Origin: Adineta ricciae
Taxonomy: Eukaryota; Rotifera; Eurotatoria; Adinetida; Adinetidae
DNA: 64,000 bases
Assembly (NCBI GenBank): GCA_905250025.1
Contig: CAJNOJ010000352.1
Coordinates: 7,964-71,963, forward strand
Direction of reading: 5' to 3'
A program made the position numbers and the translations under genes. Position 1 is the first letter of the stretch; each line of letters begins with the position of its first letter. This document shows positions 23,327 to 32,842 of the stretch, piece after piece. The notes under the pieces were generated by a model. That model was not told where the DNA came from. It did no database searches and was given only the letters and a program-made list of their open reading frames with translations.

Positions 23327-24206
23327 ATGGCATATCGTTTCGTTTTGTTTTGTCGACATTTACAACAAACACGATCTCTTTCCAGCATGATTGTCAATCC
23401 GTTCGGTGTCACTAAAGCTATTCGACGTAATCAGCGCGGTATGTCTCCAGTAATTTGAATGAAATTTTCATATTTCGATGTCGTACTATAGGATGGCGAA
23501 ATTTAGTCAAACCTTATTTGATCTCAACGATCGGAATTGGCACAAGTGCGACTATAGGAGATTTCATCTGTCAATATTTAGAAAGAAATAAACAAAGAAA
23601 TCTGTTTCATCCACCACCTTCTTCCATACTACCATGGTGGGATAAGCAACGTTCTCTAGTTATGTGTGTTTCATCGACATTCGTTGTTGCACCTTGGAAT
23701 TTCACACTTTCAAGATTCATCGAGAATCTATTTCCAGGTAAATGGAAAAGGATATTTTAGTATTCGATCCAATTTCTAGTTTTTTTTCAATAGGAAAACA
23801 GGGTGCTCAAATTGTGAAGAAAATGCTCACTAATACATTACTTGCTCCTCTTGGTATATGCCTTGTTTTTGTCTCGGTAACCCTTTTGAACGGTCGATCT
23901 TTTCGCGAAGCCAAGATGAAGATTAAAAATGATCTAGTGAAAACATTTCTAACTGGAACATGTTACTGGCCATTTATTTCGTTTATTAATTTTCGATTCG
24001 TACCACTCGATTACCGACCATTTGTTGGAAGTTTAGCTGGTGCTATATGGAATATTTATATATCGTCGATTGCCAATGCTACGGTGGATAAATCAAATCA
24101 TACCAAACCGAAGTCAACTTTTTTAGACGTCATTGGCGAAAAAACCAAAACAGAATTACGAGAAATAGGACATGTCTTGTTAGAAAAGAATAAAAAAGAT
24201 CTGTAA
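23327..24206 (+). CDS. Mpv17/PMP22-family membrane protein, copy A
   Basis: Three exons, 23327-23438, 23492-23737 and 23794-24206, give 256 residues. Mpv17/PMP22 proteins are small four-helix channels of the mitochondrial inner membrane or peroxisome. Family features seen here are YLISTIGIGTSATIGDFICQ in the first helix, the D-x-x-R/K turn (WWDKQRSLVMC), the GPxxHxWY-like region replaced by STFVVAPWNFTLSRFIE, and the strongly conserved C-terminal stretch FLTGTCYWPFISFINFRFVP, then RPFVGSLAGAIWNIYIS. A basic, Arg-rich N terminus (FRHLQQTRSLSS-like) could be a mitochondrial presequence. The C-terminal extension of about 35 residues is Lys/Glu-rich. Introns are 53 and 56 nt with canonical ends, and the second-block copy keeps both. 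Confidence 0.88.
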
Positions 24207-24336
24207 CATTTGTACACTTTATAATTTTTCATACCGCAATATACAATACACCAGCAAAAATAAGTGATACTGAGATGAATGCAACTGTTTCGACAATATT
24301 GACACAAATATTTCAGTTTCTAGAAGAGGCGTTCGT

Positions 24337-24609
24337 CTATACCCGATCAAGCGACAGATTGATATTTTCATGACAAGTCCATGTCACACTTTCATCCATA
24401 CTGATATACCGGAGATTTAATTGAAGTGTAGCAGCAGCAGCAGTCATTTTGTTGTACGAGAAATGTTTAATAGTCGCTGTTGAAGCACGACCATAGACTA
24501 AAAGAACCATGTACAGATAAAATACACTACAAAAGTTACTTACTAACCGCATGACGACCAATCGGAGTCAAAACATCGTCCGAATGATCATTTACAGACT
24601 TGTGTGCTT
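24337..24609 (-). CDS. Last two exons of an unrecognised small gene (partial)
   Basis: Two minus-strand exons can be joined: 24544-24609, after an acceptor ending tatacag, and 24337-24497, with a GTAAGTAAC donor and TTCTTTTAG acceptor between them. Together they encode about 75 residues, containing SVNDHSDDVLTPIGRHAVIYGRAS split by the intron, then an Ala-rich patch (TAAAATLQL) and the end TWTCHENINLSLDRV. The first exon is not found. The frame at 24689-24892 (ending NDDGKFKQY) lies upstream on the same strand but could not be joined in frame. The last exon and its acceptor are repeated at 58236-58397. No domain is recognised. Confidence 0.4.
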
Positions 24610-25564
24610 CTGTATAGATGATTCATCAAGCGCATTAGGAAAGTTTTTGAACCTATTTTGAGTAATTGGTCAAATCTCACTTGCTATCCTAATACTGTTT
24701 GAATTTGCCATCATCATTTGAAATCGCAAACGGATCATGAGTGAGAGTACCGTTCTTTACAATTGCGAATAGGATAGATCGTGCTGCTTCTCTACAATGT
24801 TCGACCCTGCTAAATCCCTTCCAGAAAAGTCGGCCTTGATCGCACTTTGCATTTAAGAAATTCATGGATCGAAGTCCCATTGCTTGAAACACCGACTTTT
24901 AAAACTAAACGAGATTGTCCATGCTGATGCGTCCCTTACTGAATGCTGCCGATGAACTTGAGTTAACTGAATTACAATCGGCTAAAAGAGCATTGGAATC
25001 ATAGAGAAATGAGATAAGATAGTCCTTTCATTTAGCATCTAGTTGGCGACAAGTATAACTAAGGATTTTGTTTCAAGTATTGAACAAGTAAAGTTTCATT
25101 ATCACAGTCGAATAATTGGAAACCGTAAACAAATCCGATAATTCTTTCATTTAGGTAGCCAAAATAGCACCTAGTTACGTGTTTACTCCAATCTGTATAT
25201 CTTGTTCACGTTGTTTTTTTTTCAATATATAACTAAATGATAGATGTTGCAATTATCAGTAGTTCAATGACAAGGACATGCGAGTATTGAACAGATAACT
25301 TTGATCGCATTCCATTTTCCGATTTTAGACGGCTTATTCGATAAGAGTACCTGTTCAATATGCTCGATAGTACAGGTTAATGATTTGGTGTTTAATGGTA
25401 AAACATCTTTTCGCTTATTTGTTGTTCGTGTATCAAATATCTTTTATCTGATATCACAGTCAAATCTAGGTGGCGCACGTCACTGTCATATTGCGTGCTT
25501 CTGTTGATTTAATTTTTATCGCAAAATACGTGTTAAATGCAAAAGATAATAATGGCGAGTATGT
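24610..25564. other. Intergenic or unresolved sequence
   Basis: A 67-residue minus-strand frame at 24689-24892 (CREAARSILFAIVKNG) and a plus-strand frame near 24919-25001 (LLNAADELELTELQSA) look mildly coding-like but could not be tied to a start or splice sites. Confidence 0.3.
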
Positions 25565-25760
25565 TTATCTATTTTTTAACTGAGCAAGATCCACTAAGTT
25601 GCTAATGGCATCGACATTCGACATCAAGATAACATTAGTCTGTGGATTAAATAGTACGATGCTTATCTGAATAATGAGTAATAACATTTCCAGTGTTTTT
25701 ACGATAGTATAAAGCCTGTGCCACTGTAACGAATAGTTTATCTGTTTCTCCAACTGTTTG
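25565..25760 (-). pseudogene. Relic of the secreted Cys-rich peptide gene
   Basis: Aligned by eye with the intact gene at 58804-59127, this stretch follows the same path: gagaaacaactgg-like start, then CAGTGG..AGG matching the QCWSDY region, and finally TGC-CAT-TAG-CAA in place of TGT-CAT-TGG-CAA (C-H-stop-Q instead of C-H-W-Q) just before the stop. Several cysteine codons are lost, and the N-terminal signal peptide is not recognisable. The relic sits in the position expected from the second block, between the small gene and the F-box gene. Confidence 0.6.
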
Positions 25761-25972
25761 ACAAAACACCGTCTAAGACAGGATGTCGAGCTAATATTTC
25801 TATTTATTATTCATCTTCTACAGACCACTGACGATATATCAAAACATTTATTCGTATCCACACGTTCGTTGATCGAGCAATATTTAATCAATGCCTAAAA
25901 TATTGTGCACTTCCTTACTGCTTTGATATCGATGTCATAAGAGACTCTTATGATGAATGATAGATTTGATCT
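25761..25972. other. Intergenic spacer
   Basis: Nothing recognised. Confidence 0.3.
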
Positions 25973-26122
25973 TCAACAATCTTCATCATCACTATTGTCT
26001 TCATTTTCATGTGCAAATATCTTGATATTGTGTGTTTTCGCTGGACCAGAATGGAGGTAGAAATTTTTCACTTGCACAGGAACACGACACAAAGGACAAA
26101 AGCCTTGCTGTTGACTTGACAT
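25973..26122 (-). CDS. Small protein with a CPLC zinc-knuckle-like motif
   Basis: A 49-residue frame from an internal Met (MSSQQQGFCPLCRVPVQVKN) has C-x2-C followed by His at two spacings (YLHSGPAKTH), which could bind one zinc ion, and ends in an acidic tail (ENEDNSDDEDC). The frame is open upstream to 26197, but that segment looks noncoding. No homologue is recognised; it may be real or a chance frame. Confidence 0.3.
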   Translation of the reverse strand: MSSQQQGFCPLCRVPVQVKNFYLHSGPAKTHNIKIFAHENEDNSDDEDC

Positions 26123-26990
26123 TTCGAGCTTTGTAGGATGGAAAACACCGGATTGTTTATTGAATGGCAATTGAAGTTGAATATATTTGTATCTCACTAT
26201 TATTCATGAGAAAGCGCAAGCTATATATAGGGCACAAGTTCATATATCTTTAGGAAATATTCATCCGATGGCAGACTAAAGTCTAATAGCCATGGTATCC
26301 TTGAGAGATGACACATATGAAAAGAATGAAACACACTAAAGATATGTTATCTACAGAAAAAGAAAATACTAACACAGTGAAAGTATATCTTCGCTATAAA
26401 TACGATGTAAATAACAACAACAGGAGCAGCATTCATGTCTATATCACACTTACATAATATCTTTCAAAATCATCAATTAAGAAAACATACTCTGCCAAAA
26501 GAAGTAAAAATACTTTTCCCCCGGAGAGAAAATCGTTGTTTCTCTTTGGAAACACAAGGTTTCTTCATTTGTTACTTGTTTCTAGAAGATTCACTACAAT
26601 AAAATGCCAAAGTATAATATACGAAAAATTTCTCAAAGAAGGGTCAAATCTAAGGAAAAAAATGGGGTGGATTTCCACCCTCCTTCTCCCACCGCCCTAA
26701 TTGTAAACCCTGCATAGATGACGCAAGAATTTCGTTATAATTTGCATTACGCCATTGTATAATGAGTGAGTCATAAAACGGGACGTTTCGGTACATATTG
26801 AAAGAATAGAAAATATACGGTGTTTGCTTGGAGAATATAGGATATTGTAAAAATTGGGCAATCTCAAGTAACTTAATCAGTCATCAACGAAATCTCTTCG
26901 AGACTTTCACCCTCAATCATGCAACATATTGGATTTTTCCGAGATACAAAATATATGATAAGATAAGAAGTAGGTTGTCAAGAGTACTAT
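26123..26990. other. Intergenic sequence with a GC-rich hairpin
   Basis: Mostly AT-rich. Near 26664-26680 the inverted repeat ggggtgg-attt-ccaccc forms a strong short hairpin, followed by a C-rich tract. This is unlike the surroundings and may be a transposon end, but no partner was found. Confidence 0.35.
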
Positions 26991-26996
26991 GAGAAC

Positions 26997-27006
26997 TATA
27001 TAAATA
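26997..27006 (+). promoter_or_regulatory. TATA box of the PLP-fold gene
   Basis: The sequence tatataaata lies about 51 nt upstream of the preferred start at 27057. Its position makes the earlier in-frame Met at 27009 unlikely, since transcription would start near or after it. Confidence 0.5.
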
Positions 27007-27056
27007 GAATGCAGTTTATGTGTTACCGGCTTGTACATGATTTTATCCCGGTTACG

Positions 27057-29324
27057 ATGGCATGTGATTACGATACTATCGTCAAAGAACTACAAAACAG
27101 CTTGAACGCGCTTAGTCAAAACAATGTTTCAAACAATTTATTGAACAGCATCGCTGACAGCGATTCAGAGAGATGTCGCACCAAACAGACATGTCAGAAG
27201 ATACAACAGCTGATTCATCATGAAGCATTGGTGATCGAATCGAGAATATCTATACTGAATATTTCTATACAACAAGCAACGGTAATAAATCTTTCTATTA
27301 TAAAACACGATTTAAAAATGATGTTCTCTACTATTATCAATACGTAGGAACCTGCTGCTTTTATCGCTGACTATATCTGGTATATGATAGAAAATAACTC
27401 GGAAGGTCAAAGCGCCGTTCTCTGCGCTACTCAGAATCTAAGACACTTCTTCCAACTACTTCTACAATCAGTAATTCAACCTACAGATTATGATGCTACA
27501 ATACCTGAATATATGGTATTGCAAAACAAAACAGTCAAGTGTTTCATTGATACGCTTTTGCACGGTGTCCGTGAAAGCCGCGGCGACGCGAACGATTTTA
27601 ACAAAATTGAACGAGCATGGAACTGGAACGAACGAATACACGAACCAATGTTTTTCGGAGGTGCAGCAAGACCTCTCTTCTCAGAAACAGTAACCAATTT
27701 CTCGGATTTACTCACAAATTTTTTTAACAAAAACGACCCACTCTACGTGAAAAACCGAAGCAAACTGTTCAATGCTCTTCACCGATTGGTACGCGAAGAA
27801 GGCAAAAAATATTGGAAGAATTACGAACTTTATCCCTCAACAGCATCGAAAGATGTACTTAATCAATGTTATCAGTATTTCTACTTTCGTGACAGAGATA
27901 ACACATATTTTATCAACAGCAGTGGCTGCGATTATATTCCGTTTGTGCATTTAGCACAAAAAATCTTTCATGAAAACTTTATTGGTTCATCTATGACGGA
28001 TCCCGATGACTTTAATACAGAATGGATTTTAGCGAGGCTGGTACAAGAATGCAGAAATGTATGTAACAGGATGAGAAGTTCTAATCCGTTGATCCTTATC
28101 CTACTTACGTCGAAGAATCGTTTCGGTGCACGAATTGATGTAGATCGAATACATCAACAATTGCATCAACATTTCCCCAATAAGATAGTGACATTGATCG
28201 ACGCTTGTCAAGATGGGCAATCATTTCATAATGTGGATATCATCATTTACAGCAAGCGTTTTACCACTACTGGTGCGATAGGTCTAGTTCACAAGCGGTT
28301 ATCAAAAGAACACAATGAACTTCAAAAGAACTTGACGTTGGGAACGAGCTTTCCTGTCAGTATTCTAGCCCAGGTGAGAAAAATGCAAGGTATTTTCAGA
28401 AGTGGCGAAGATGTGAGTGTAAATTCGAATGGAGAGAACAGCTCTATTTTTACATTGTAACAGTCTAAAGTGTATTCATGATAGTATTAACCGAACTATC
28501 CAGACTCGTTTAGGATAGATCTCACCTCCAGTAAGAAGGAAGAGTAAGTGTAGCAAGTACAGAATACAAAATATCTACGATTAAGCATATTTTTATGTTT
28601 CCTATCTTATTCCTTTTTACTTGCTTTCTTTTTATAGTTATATTGCACCATTAATATGATGAACACACATCTTGCGTTTGGCATTGAAGATTTAGTAAAT
28701 TCGGCGAATTGGCATAATTATATCTCACCAGTACTGAGTGAGCTTCAATCCGCCCTTGGCCCCTACCACCAACAAGAAAATTCATCGTCCTCAATCAAAA
28801 TTTTAGGGAAGAACGGCGTACAATTCGAATTCACAGAGGACGAAACTGGTACGATTGCTACAATCAGATTGCTTGGCCGGAGCAAGGAAGACGATACATT
28901 ATCTCGTCTTATGTCTGAACTGAAAAATCAAGGTCATACACTGGATTCATTTCTTTTAAATGACCCATTGATGAACAGCCCAAACAAGATCGATATTAAA
29001 CAAGTGACGGAATTGATCAACAACAAAGATCTTGCTCAACTACGTGCGATCGAAGCTCGATGTAGTGTACATTTAGCTTGGCCTTTAGTACCATTTTCAG
29101 CCGCTAAATCGACTGATAATTTAATTACTCTCGAGCATTTCGATCGGTGCCGTTTATATCATTGTTGTTTGCGCATTTCGATTGATCGGTCTGGATATCC
29201 TGGGAAGCTGAAGCGACTTGTCGATATTGTCCAGCAGACTTTGGACAGCAATGAGGTGACAGACGCGATTAAGGACTCAAAAAACTTTCAACCCTATTCA
29301 TCTGAGTGGCCGGCAAGAGACTAA
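27057..29324 (+). CDS. Predicted PLP-fold (fold type I aminotransferase-like) protein
   Basis: Three exons, 27057-27281, 27348-28373 and 28638-29324, give 645 residues with phase 0 at both junctions. The central part resembles fold type I PLP enzymes. LILILLTSKNRFGARIDVD is followed by VTLIDACQDGQSF (Asp360 and Gln363, the usual ring-nitrogen and O3' contacts). Then comes VDIIIYSKRFTTTGAIGLV, where Lys378 after Tyr-Ser could be the Schiff-base lysine and TTTGAIG the following Gly-rich loop. The last exon carries a small-domain-like ending (CLRISIDRSGYPGKLKRLVDIV). The N-terminal 200 residues are helical and unlike known PLP enzymes. Specificity cannot be predicted, and loss of activity is possible. 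Confidence 0.6.
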
Positions 29325-30270
29325 AAAACGTCTGTTTCGCATAATAGTCAAGAAAATCTTGCCTTCCTCACTATTTTTATGTAAAACGCGATCATGTAAT
29401 ATAAAATATACTCTATTCAAGCGACGGAAGAATATCATTAGGATTTAGGATTACGTCAGAAGAGCCATAACTATGTTTATCGTCACTGACATCAATCGTT
29501 TTGAAGGTAGTCTCGCTGTTTCTGGTTCCTTGAAAAGTAAAGACTTACTATAGTATTTCACTTCAGCTACATAATCGAAAAATAAGGATAATATACTTTC
29601 CAACAAACTTAACATATGTTATGGATTTTGGCCAATGAAGCTGCTAAGATTGAATTCAGAATTCGATCACAGATGGTAATTAGAATGCTAAAATGTGAAG
29701 TGCGAGACCTTAATCGGTATGTGATATTCTTCAAGACTGCTCCAGTACCCACAAGTGACTGATTTCCCTTAGATTTATCAAGGTAGACATAATTAAACTC
29801 GACGAGTAGGTCCGATTAAATGTGCGAAATATGTTTATAGCAATACTGAAGAAGTTCCACTATCATAATCAATGCCAAGCTGTTATATGATATGAGTTAT
29901 TATATAATTCCCAGCAATCTGTCAGCAATGTTCTTAAATGCAAAAAATTCTAGCAAGTACATCTCAACAACTCTAACAAAAATATTTTGCTGCTACAGTA
30001 TGAGAGCGAAGCAGCCCAGTATGGGAGAATTCGTTGGAAACCTCCAACAAAAATATGATTCATGCATGAACTCATTGTCACTCTTCTTTGTTTGTCTAGC
30101 GCAGTGAGACGACGTAATATAGAAGCACGTATTAAAAGTTTCCAACAAAAATATGAGTATAAGTCGTGCGCACTGACAAACGAAATAAAAGTACATTGAT
30201 ATTATGTAAGTTTCCGACATCCGGAAGCTCGCTGGCTATACATTGATTTGCTGAAAGCTAAGCAACTCGC
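29325..30270. other. Intergenic sequence
   Basis: AT-rich. The motif tccaacaaaaatatga occurs twice (about 30042 and 30141) in the same orientation. No gene recognised. Confidence 0.4.
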
Positions 30271-30273
30271 CAT

Positions 30274-30760
30274 TTGTTTCATATGCTGCAGTTGTTACAA
30301 CGAACATATTTGGATATGTCTGAAGTCGATTCATCGAAGGAGTATCGAGCCGCATTCGCAAAACATAAGTTCAATAAAATCCTCCGTGATGAGGTATCAA
30401 AATATGCACTTGTCAATGAACCGGACAATTATCATGGGCTACTGGCTATAATGGAGGACTGGACGATCATTATCTTATGTACGGCTGTTGTTCAGTACAC
30501 GCGTAGCAATACCTATCTGGGACTTTTTTGGCGAATTGTTTATGTTCTCACGATTTGTATCATCGGTGCGCGACAGCGTGGTTTGGCGAGAGGTTTACAT
30601 GAGGCTACGTATGGTTGTTTTGTCAACAAAAGATATTTGAATTTTGTTCTGGCTATGTTATATTTCAAAGTTTTGCTGGCTGCCAGGTATCTCTCATGTC
30701 AAAAATCATCATCCATATCTTGGCACAGATTGAGATCCTGATTACGTATGCACGACAAAC
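30274..30760 (+). pseudogene. Fatty-acid desaturase-like pseudogene
   Basis: An open frame encodes a cytosolic start (EYRAAFAKHKFNKILRDEV), two hydrophobic segments, and GARQRGLARGLHEATYG, which resembles the first histidine box of membrane desaturases (H-E-x-x-H), but with Tyr where the second His should be. One frame over, directly after AARYL, the DNA reads SHVKNHHPYLGTD-stop-DPDY, an HxxHH box with a downstream TGA. So a one-base frameshift, a stop and a lost box-1 His all point to decay. The third His box is absent. It lies in the 25-31 kb segment that the second block lacks. Confidence 0.65.
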
Positions 30761-31210
30761 GCAACGTCATGATGTGTTAAAATTTTCTTTGTAATTTTGG
30801 CAAGGTTTGAAAAATAACTATATATGCGGCATCAATAGATCGAGTGCGAATATTAAACGTTATTTGCGAAGTTTATTTTTACCAAGTGCATCAGTTGATT
30901 ATTTATTAAATTTGATAAAATATCGAATTTGGACAAAGGTAATTCGGTATAATAAACTAAAGTGAAACCTCCCATTATAGAAGATTGTATTAGGATGATG
31001 ATCATCGTGAAACATTCATACGAATTCTTTACCTTATCACTATTGTTGTTGTTTTCGCTCGTTCCGTACTTTACTAGCCATATGTGGATTGGATCGTTCA
31101 TCGAACTTATGGAACACTATCCTATGGTAATCTAAGCACATATTGAATTTGTATAAATGATGCCGATATATATATTCTAGCAAGTAATTAAGAAAAAGAG
31201 TTCATGCCAT
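30761..31210. other. Intergenic sequence
   Basis: AT-rich, no gene recognised; a minus-strand frame at 30853-31101 has no domain. Confidence 0.4.
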
Positions 31211-31517
31211 AAATAACATGCAGAGTATAAGAGCGATTAAGATTCATACTTAATAACCTTGAAATGCACTTTGATATATCCAGGTGGTTTTATACACAAC
31301 ATCCGATTTTAAATGAACACAATCGGGGAAAATAATAGTTCACGATACTTGGTTACTAATCGAACACACTGGGCTTCTTCCCTATAAGCTTTTTTGTTTT
31401 TTCCTCTGCGATTTGTGTGGTATATACCAACCTGAATGTGCGTGTATATATTACACAGCCTTTTACTCAATAGATGACTCTCGTTCTTTTCTGTTTCTCT
31501 TCGTATTGATTACGTGA

Positions 31518-32576
31518 ATGCGAACGATGACGTATTTTGAAGATTTGTCCACTGAGATAATATTCGAAATCTTTGAATACCTCGATTTTTGCCATACATT
31601 CAAAACATTTTCCGGTCTGAACTATCGATTTTATCGTCTTTTCCACGATCCATTATTCCCCATCAAAATCGAGCTTTCCTCGATGTCAAAATTAACTTTT
31701 CAACATTATTACACAAACAATGTTATTCCACATCAACAGAAAATCAAATCTTTGCAAGTCTCGAGTGCATTCATGGTCGATTCAATATTTTCACCCAATT
31801 CGGCTCCATTGAAATTAGTTCAATTGAAACAACTAACCCTTCATAATGTAAGTGAATCGAAATATTTTTATAATTTACTGCAATATATACCCACCCTATC
31901 GAATATCACTTCATTGATACTTACTTGCAAACATCAGGTTGAAAACAAAAGTTTGATTTATGAACAAATATTTCGTATACCTCGATTGAAATATTGCCGT
32001 GTTTCATTTGATAAAACGAATAAATATGATTTATTACCTTTGGCAACCAATGAGTTCAGTCCGATTGAAACTTTCATCATCAACGATCGATGCAGCTTTT
32101 CCGAATTTTATATCTTTTTATCGTACGTACCTAAACTTCGTCGCTTGACGATTCCTAATCTCTCAAAAGACTTCAAAGAACAAATTACATCATACACGAT
32201 ACCATTGAAGGACCTAAAATATCTCTCAGTAGATTCTGACTACATTGATTTTGGCCAATTTGAAGTTATGGTACGAAATATATTTCCATCGGTTGAAGTT
32301 TTACATATGAAAATAGAAGATTTCAACGAATACTTCGATGCTAATCGATGGGAACAACTAGTTACAGATTTCATTCCACATTTACGCAATTTTAAGCTAA
32401 AGCTATCCTGTTATATAGATTTCTTTAAGTCGCCGAATCATTGCATGAAAGCAATTGAACAATTCAATTCGACATTCTGGTCGGAACGGCGTTGGTTCTT
32501 CGATCACATATTTGACGATGGTCTATTTGGCCAACGTGTTATTTTATATTCAAAGAAATTTTCCAAAATAAAATGA
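31518..32576 (+). CDS. F-box protein with LRR-like repeats, copy A
   Basis: A single exon encodes 352 residues. An F-box lies at residues 5-50 (TYFEDLSTEIIFEIFEYLDF, then FSGLNYRFYRLFHD). The rest is built of irregular leucine-rich strands (LKLVQLKQLTLHNV, LRRLTIPNLSKDF, LKYLSVDSDYIDF) ending with SERRWFFDHIFDDGLFGQR. F-box proteins recruit targets to SCF ubiquitin ligases through Skp1; the LRR-like part would select the target. Large families of single-exon F-box genes of this form are common in bdelloids. The copy at 59607 has the same length, and most differences are conservative. Confidence 0.8.
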   Translation: MRTMTYFEDLSTEIIFEIFEYLDFCHTFKTFSGLNYRFYRLFHDPLFPIKIELSSMSKLTFQHYYTNNVIPHQQKIKSLQVSSAFMVDSIFSPNSAPLKLVQLKQLTLHNVSESKYFYNLLQYIPTLSNITSLILTCKHQVENKSLIYEQIFRIPRLKYCRVSFDKTNKYDLLPLATNEFSPIETFIINDRCSFSEFYIFLSYVPKLRRLTIPNLSKDFKEQITSYTIPLKDLKYLSVDSDYIDFGQFEVMVRNIFPSVEVLHMKIEDFNEYFDANRWEQLVTDFIPHLRNFKLKLSCYIDFFKSPNHCMKAIEQFNSTFWSERRWFFDHIFDDGLFGQRVILYSKKFSKIK

Positions 32577-32842
32577 TCGATAGTCGAAGAAAGAAAAACT
32601 CGCGTTATTACGAATACTTGTATGTGTAATTTAAATTATCTCATTCATCGAGTGTATGCCAACGGCAAAAAAATATTATTGGAAATACTGTCTGGATACT
32701 ATGACAAGAAAGATATCCTTTATTTTGCTTTAATTTTCTATCTATATTTAAAAAAAGAGAATTCAAGAAGTTCATGTTCGCACAGATATTTTCAACGAGT
32801 AATGGCATTGAGGAATGAAGCACGACGGATAAAAACGTTGAA
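32577..32842. other. Convergent 3' ends of F-box and MFS genes
   Basis: Short shared 3' region between two converging genes; no separate gene. Confidence 0.4.

Larger units (their letters stand above)
20868..24609. repeat. Duplicated block A, left part (GPCR, permuted-papain gene, Mpv17, small gene)
   Basis: This stretch is similar, in the same order and orientation, to 51060-58400. Similarity includes the intergenic DNA at 21100-22035 and 22550-23320, not only the genes. The second copy is longer because it holds three permuted-papain genes instead of one. Confidence 0.85.

Noticed and set aside
23455..23491. Mpv17 start at the Met near 23455
   Set aside because: This Met lies in the first intron; the upstream exon at 23327 joins in phase and supplies the N terminus.
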